From JBEKYD01 sp049509915 (GTDB lineage: Bacteria; Acidobacteriota; Terriglobia; Bryobacterales; Bryobacteraceae), in assembly GCA_049509915.1 (NCBI GenBank), contig JBEKZL010000327.1, positions 1-7,102 on the forward strand: a stretch of DNA of 7,102 bases, written 5' to 3'. Both the position numbers and the translations under genes were made by a program. The notes beneath the pieces are model-generated. The model was not told the origin of the DNA and did no database searches. It worked only from the letters and a program-made list of their open reading frames with translations. Positions 5,467 to 7,102 of the stretch are shown piece after piece. Numbering within the stretch: position 1 is the stretch's first letter; every line of letters starts with the position of its first letter.

Positions 5467-6591
5467 TCACTCGTCGGTCGGTTCGAGGCGGGCAGGAGCC
5501 GTCGAGAGCAGTCGGCGGGCCGCTTCGATTCGTGCTGCGATTTCAGCTTCGTTGGGAAGGTTCAATTGGTATTCGCGGGCGAGTACCTGGTTCGTGAGGT
5601 TGCCCAGAGCATAGTGAGCAACAGCAGCGTCCTTTTCCGAGCAGAGAATCAACCCCACTGGCTGGTTCTCATGCGGATGCGTCCAATGTTCGCGGGCGTA
5701 GTTCAGATACAGGTTCATCTGGCCTGCATCCGCGTGTGTGAATTTGCCGAGTTTCAAATCCACGATGATGAGAGCCCGAAGCTGGCGGTGGAAGAAAACC
5801 AGATCAACACGATACCATTCGGTTCCGATGCGCAGCCGCTTTTGTCTGGCGACGAACGCGAAATCATTGCCCAATTCCAAAAGAAACTGCTCGATGCTCT
5901 GGATGAGCGCATTTTCGAGTTCCGTCTCCGAATATTCGTCTCTTAAATTCAGAAATTCGAGGACGAACGGATCTCTCACGTGAGCATCGGCGGGCAGAGC
6001 CTCCTCTTTGGTCGAACGCGATCTTCCGCCACGGGTTCTCTGGTAGGCAAGACTGGCGATTTGACGATCGAGTTGACGGGCAGACCAACCGCCGAGTAAT
6101 GCCTCACGCTCATAATATTCCCGCGCCTTGGCATCCGAGACGGAGAGCAGCCGGACGTAGTGGGACCAAGGCAGGGGGAAACGAGGTCCCGTAACAGATT
6201 CGGCAGACGGTGTCTGCCGAATTCCCGCCTCGACCAATTCGGCAGACACTGTCTGCGGAATTGGCCAGCCCAGATAGAAAAGCCGCATCTGCCGGAGGTT
6301 GCGTTCGGAAAAACCGCGGCCAAGCCTCGCCGTGAGGTCCTGTGCCAGCCGCTTCAGCAACGCTTCTCCATAGCCAGCCCGTTCTGAACCAGACTGCTCG
6401 TGTTCGACGATCCTCTGGCCGACGAGCCAGTAGGTCGACGTCAGCACGACGTTCACGACCCTGACGGCCGCAATCCGCGCTTCTTCGATCAGGCTGACGA
6501 CGCCGCTCAACAGTTCACCGTAAGGATCGCGCACAGCCTTCGGCGCTCGCCGTTCCACCTTGCCGGGATTTTGTTTCGGCGTCTTCTTCAC
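5467..6591 (-). CDS. DUF1016/YhcG-type PD-(D/E)XK nuclease
   Basis: This 374-residue protein starts at GTG 6591; the codon two upstream is TAG, so the frame cannot extend, and the ribosome site is weak. An N-terminal DUF1016_N helical region (about 25-190) has YWLVGQRIVEHEQ, RLGRGFSERNLRQMRLFYLG and FPLPWSHYVRLL. The C-terminal YhcG nuclease domain (about 205-355) has RDPFVLEFLNL, ALIQSIEQFLLELGNDFAFVARQ, YRVDLVFFH and LIIVDLKLGKFTHADAGQMN. The acidic residue of RVDLVF and the D-x-K of VDLK form the PD-(D/E)XK catalytic set, followed by the conserved Q/N of the GQMNLYL helix. Length and motifs are normal, so it is probably active. YhcG relatives occur in defence and mobile islands; their exact substrate is not settled. 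It is followed by the scrambled gene at 5457. Two in-frame palindromes lie in its middle linker, at the boundary of the two domains. Confidence 0.92.
   Translation of the reverse strand: MKKTPKQNPGKVERRAPKAVRDPYGELLSGVVSLIEEARIAAVRVVNVVLTSTYWLVGQRIVEHEQSGSERAGYGEALLKRLAQDLTARLGRGFSERNLRQMRLFYLGWPIPQTVSAELVEAGIRQTPSAESVTGPRFPLPWSHYVRLLSVSDAKAREYYEREALLGGWSARQLDRQIASLAYQRTRGGRSRSTKEEALPADAHVRDPFVLEFLNLRDEYSETELENALIQSIEQFLLELGNDFAFVARQKRLRIGTEWYRVDLVFFHRQLRALIIVDLKLGKFTHADAGQMNLYLNYAREHWTHPHENQPVGLILCSEKDAAVAHYALGNLTNQVLAREYQLNLPNEAEIAARIEAARRLLSTAPARLEPTDE
6198..6222. repeat. Perfect 11-bp-arm palindrome inside the nuclease gene, unit 1
   Basis: Arms ATTCGGCAGAC (6198-6208) and GTCTGCCGAAT (6212-6222) are perfect reverse complements around the 3-nt loop GGT. 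On the coding strand it reads in frame as I-R-Q-T-P-S-A-E. It shares its core with the second palindrome 11 nt further right. Confidence 0.85.
6234..6264. repeat. Palindrome with 14-bp arms inside the nuclease gene, unit 2
   Basis: Arms 6234-6247 (CCAATTCGGCAGAC) and 6251-6264 (GTCTGCGGAATTGG) pair at 13 of 14 positions around the loop ACT. On the coding strand it reads in frame as I-P-Q-T-V-S-A-E-L. It uses the same CGGCAGAC/GTCTGC core as unit 1, so the two are copies of one palindromic module carried by the protein-coding sequence. Confidence 0.85.
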
Positions 6592-6725
6592 GAACTAAGA
6601 GTCTATCGCCAAGTCCGCTGGGGCTGCTACAATTCCTGGCGGAACTGTTTTGGCCATCGATTGGTCATGGACGCCCCACAAGGGTCCCCGTGGACTCGAA
6701 TTGGCAGAGACTGGTTCCTGTATTT
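6592..6725. other. Spacer upstream of the nuclease gene
   Basis: These 134 bases separate the nuclease start (6591) from the end of the right Rpn remnant. They should hold the nuclease promoter on the minus strand, but I see no convincing -35/-10 pair. The plus-strand frame that crosses here (from 6650) resembles no protein family. Confidence 0.4.
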
Positions 6726-7102
6726 TCAATTACTTGAGAGGATACTGCACCATGTCGCCGGATTGCGAAGGCCAGCCAGGATTAATAGCTGTCCCAACGC
6801 GGTCGCCCGCTCTGCCGGCACCAAGCCGGCGATCCGCTCCACGATCCTCCTGACCGCATCTTTATGGTCCCGCAATCGCGCCAGGATCGCAATTACGTTA
6901 TCTCCGACGTCCTCGCTTTCCAGCAGCCGCTCGCCGTCCAACTCGCGAATGTCGAAAACACGATACCGGAACCAGACATCGAGCGGCATGGTCGCATCAT
7001 TTCCGCTCTGCAATTCGAGGTGCACGAGACCCTTCTCGGCGGTCTCGCCGAGGAGGTCCACCCGGGGATTCTGCACTTTGCTCATTTCGATATCAAGCCA
7101 CG
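6726..7102 (-). pseudogene. Rpn-family putative transposase/nuclease remnant, internally deleted, cut by window edge
   Basis: The frame is open through the right edge (WLDIE is encoded before the internal ATG at 7085), so the gene begins outside the window. It reads KVQNPRVDLLGETAEKGLVH, then LELQSGNDATMPL, which is the PD-(D/E)XK core of Rpn proteins with E and Q of the LELQS motif. It jumps directly to DVWFRYRVFDIRELDGERL; family members normally have some 35-40 residues between these blocks, so an in-frame deletion near 6978-6985 is likely. GDNVIAILARLRDHKDAVRR and QLLILAGLR follow. After GLR the similarity ends, with only NPATWCSILSSN before TGA, and the GLREFKRG-like and DUF4351 parts are missing. 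It is degraded at two points and probably inactive. It is not simply the other half of the 2017-2304 fragment, because both contain the GLR region in different codons. Confidence 0.75.

Noticed and set aside
6650..6853. Plus-strand 67-codon frame
   Set aside because: Its second half is antisense to the Rpn remnant and its first half has no recognisable features or ribosome site.
2017..7085. The two Rpn remnants as exact halves of one gene interrupted by a single insertion
   Set aside because: The halves overlap in the GLR region with different codons and no identical target duplication was seen; two paralogues explain this better, though a split gene is not excluded.

Overview
The window looks like an accessory, mobile-element-rich stretch of a GC-rich bacterial chromosome. 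The families present are a serine-recombinase cassette with two small partner ORFs, a DUF1016/YhcG-type nuclease, and remnants of Rpn/DUF4351 putative transposase-nucleases. Together they suggest a large, paralogue-rich soil genome, most likely Acidobacteriota of the Solibacter/Bryobacter kind. That assignment rests on family resemblance recalled from memory, not on a search. No rRNA, tRNA or CRISPR array is visible.

Left part (1-1439, minus strand): a small four-cysteine zinc-finger-type protein (1149-1439) is followed by a 153-nt spacer and then an AAA+ ATPase that runs off the left edge (995 to 1). In the ATPase the acidic DEIEK (Walker B-like) motif comes BEFORE the P-loop GPPGTAKS, so its motor domain appears circularly permuted. 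The spacer holds a long imperfect inverted repeat enclosing a canonical five-tract G-quadruplex motif.

Middle-left (1567-2304): a frameshifted DUF2809-type membrane protein (plus strand) faces the C-terminal fragment of an Rpn/DUF4351 gene (minus strand). The homology of that fragment stops at about 2304, exactly where the next element begins.

Middle (about 2305-4855, plus strand): a recombinase cassette of three overlapping genes. ORF1 carries an HYRWHPLFGQ motif and has no recognisable start codon, ORF2 has 63 residues, and the large serine recombinase has 697 residues. The recombinase has an intact catalytic domain, a zinc ribbon, a coiled coil and an extra C-terminal excisionase-like helix-turn-helix.

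Right part (4857-6591, minus strand): a DUF1016/YhcG PD-(D/E)XK nuclease is followed after 9 nt by a second gene that is currently scrambled. A 134-bp internal segment (5271-5404) is inverted between 8-bp perfect inverted repeats GGCGGCGG/CCGCCGCC. Flipping it back on paper joins both ends in frame. Removing one extra base in a run at 5180-5182 then gives a 199-residue protein with the motif order LIHFT, FTEAP, YSPFG, ERGGRPVIYQ, WEHEWR. This is either an intragenic invertible switch or a one-off inversion, and it is the most interesting object in the window. The nuclease gene itself contains two tandem palindromes translated in frame as I-x-Q-T-x-S-A-E.

Right edge (6726 to the end, minus strand): a second, internally deleted Rpn-family remnant continues beyond the window. 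The recombinase cassette and the nuclease operon therefore lie between two degraded members of the same family.
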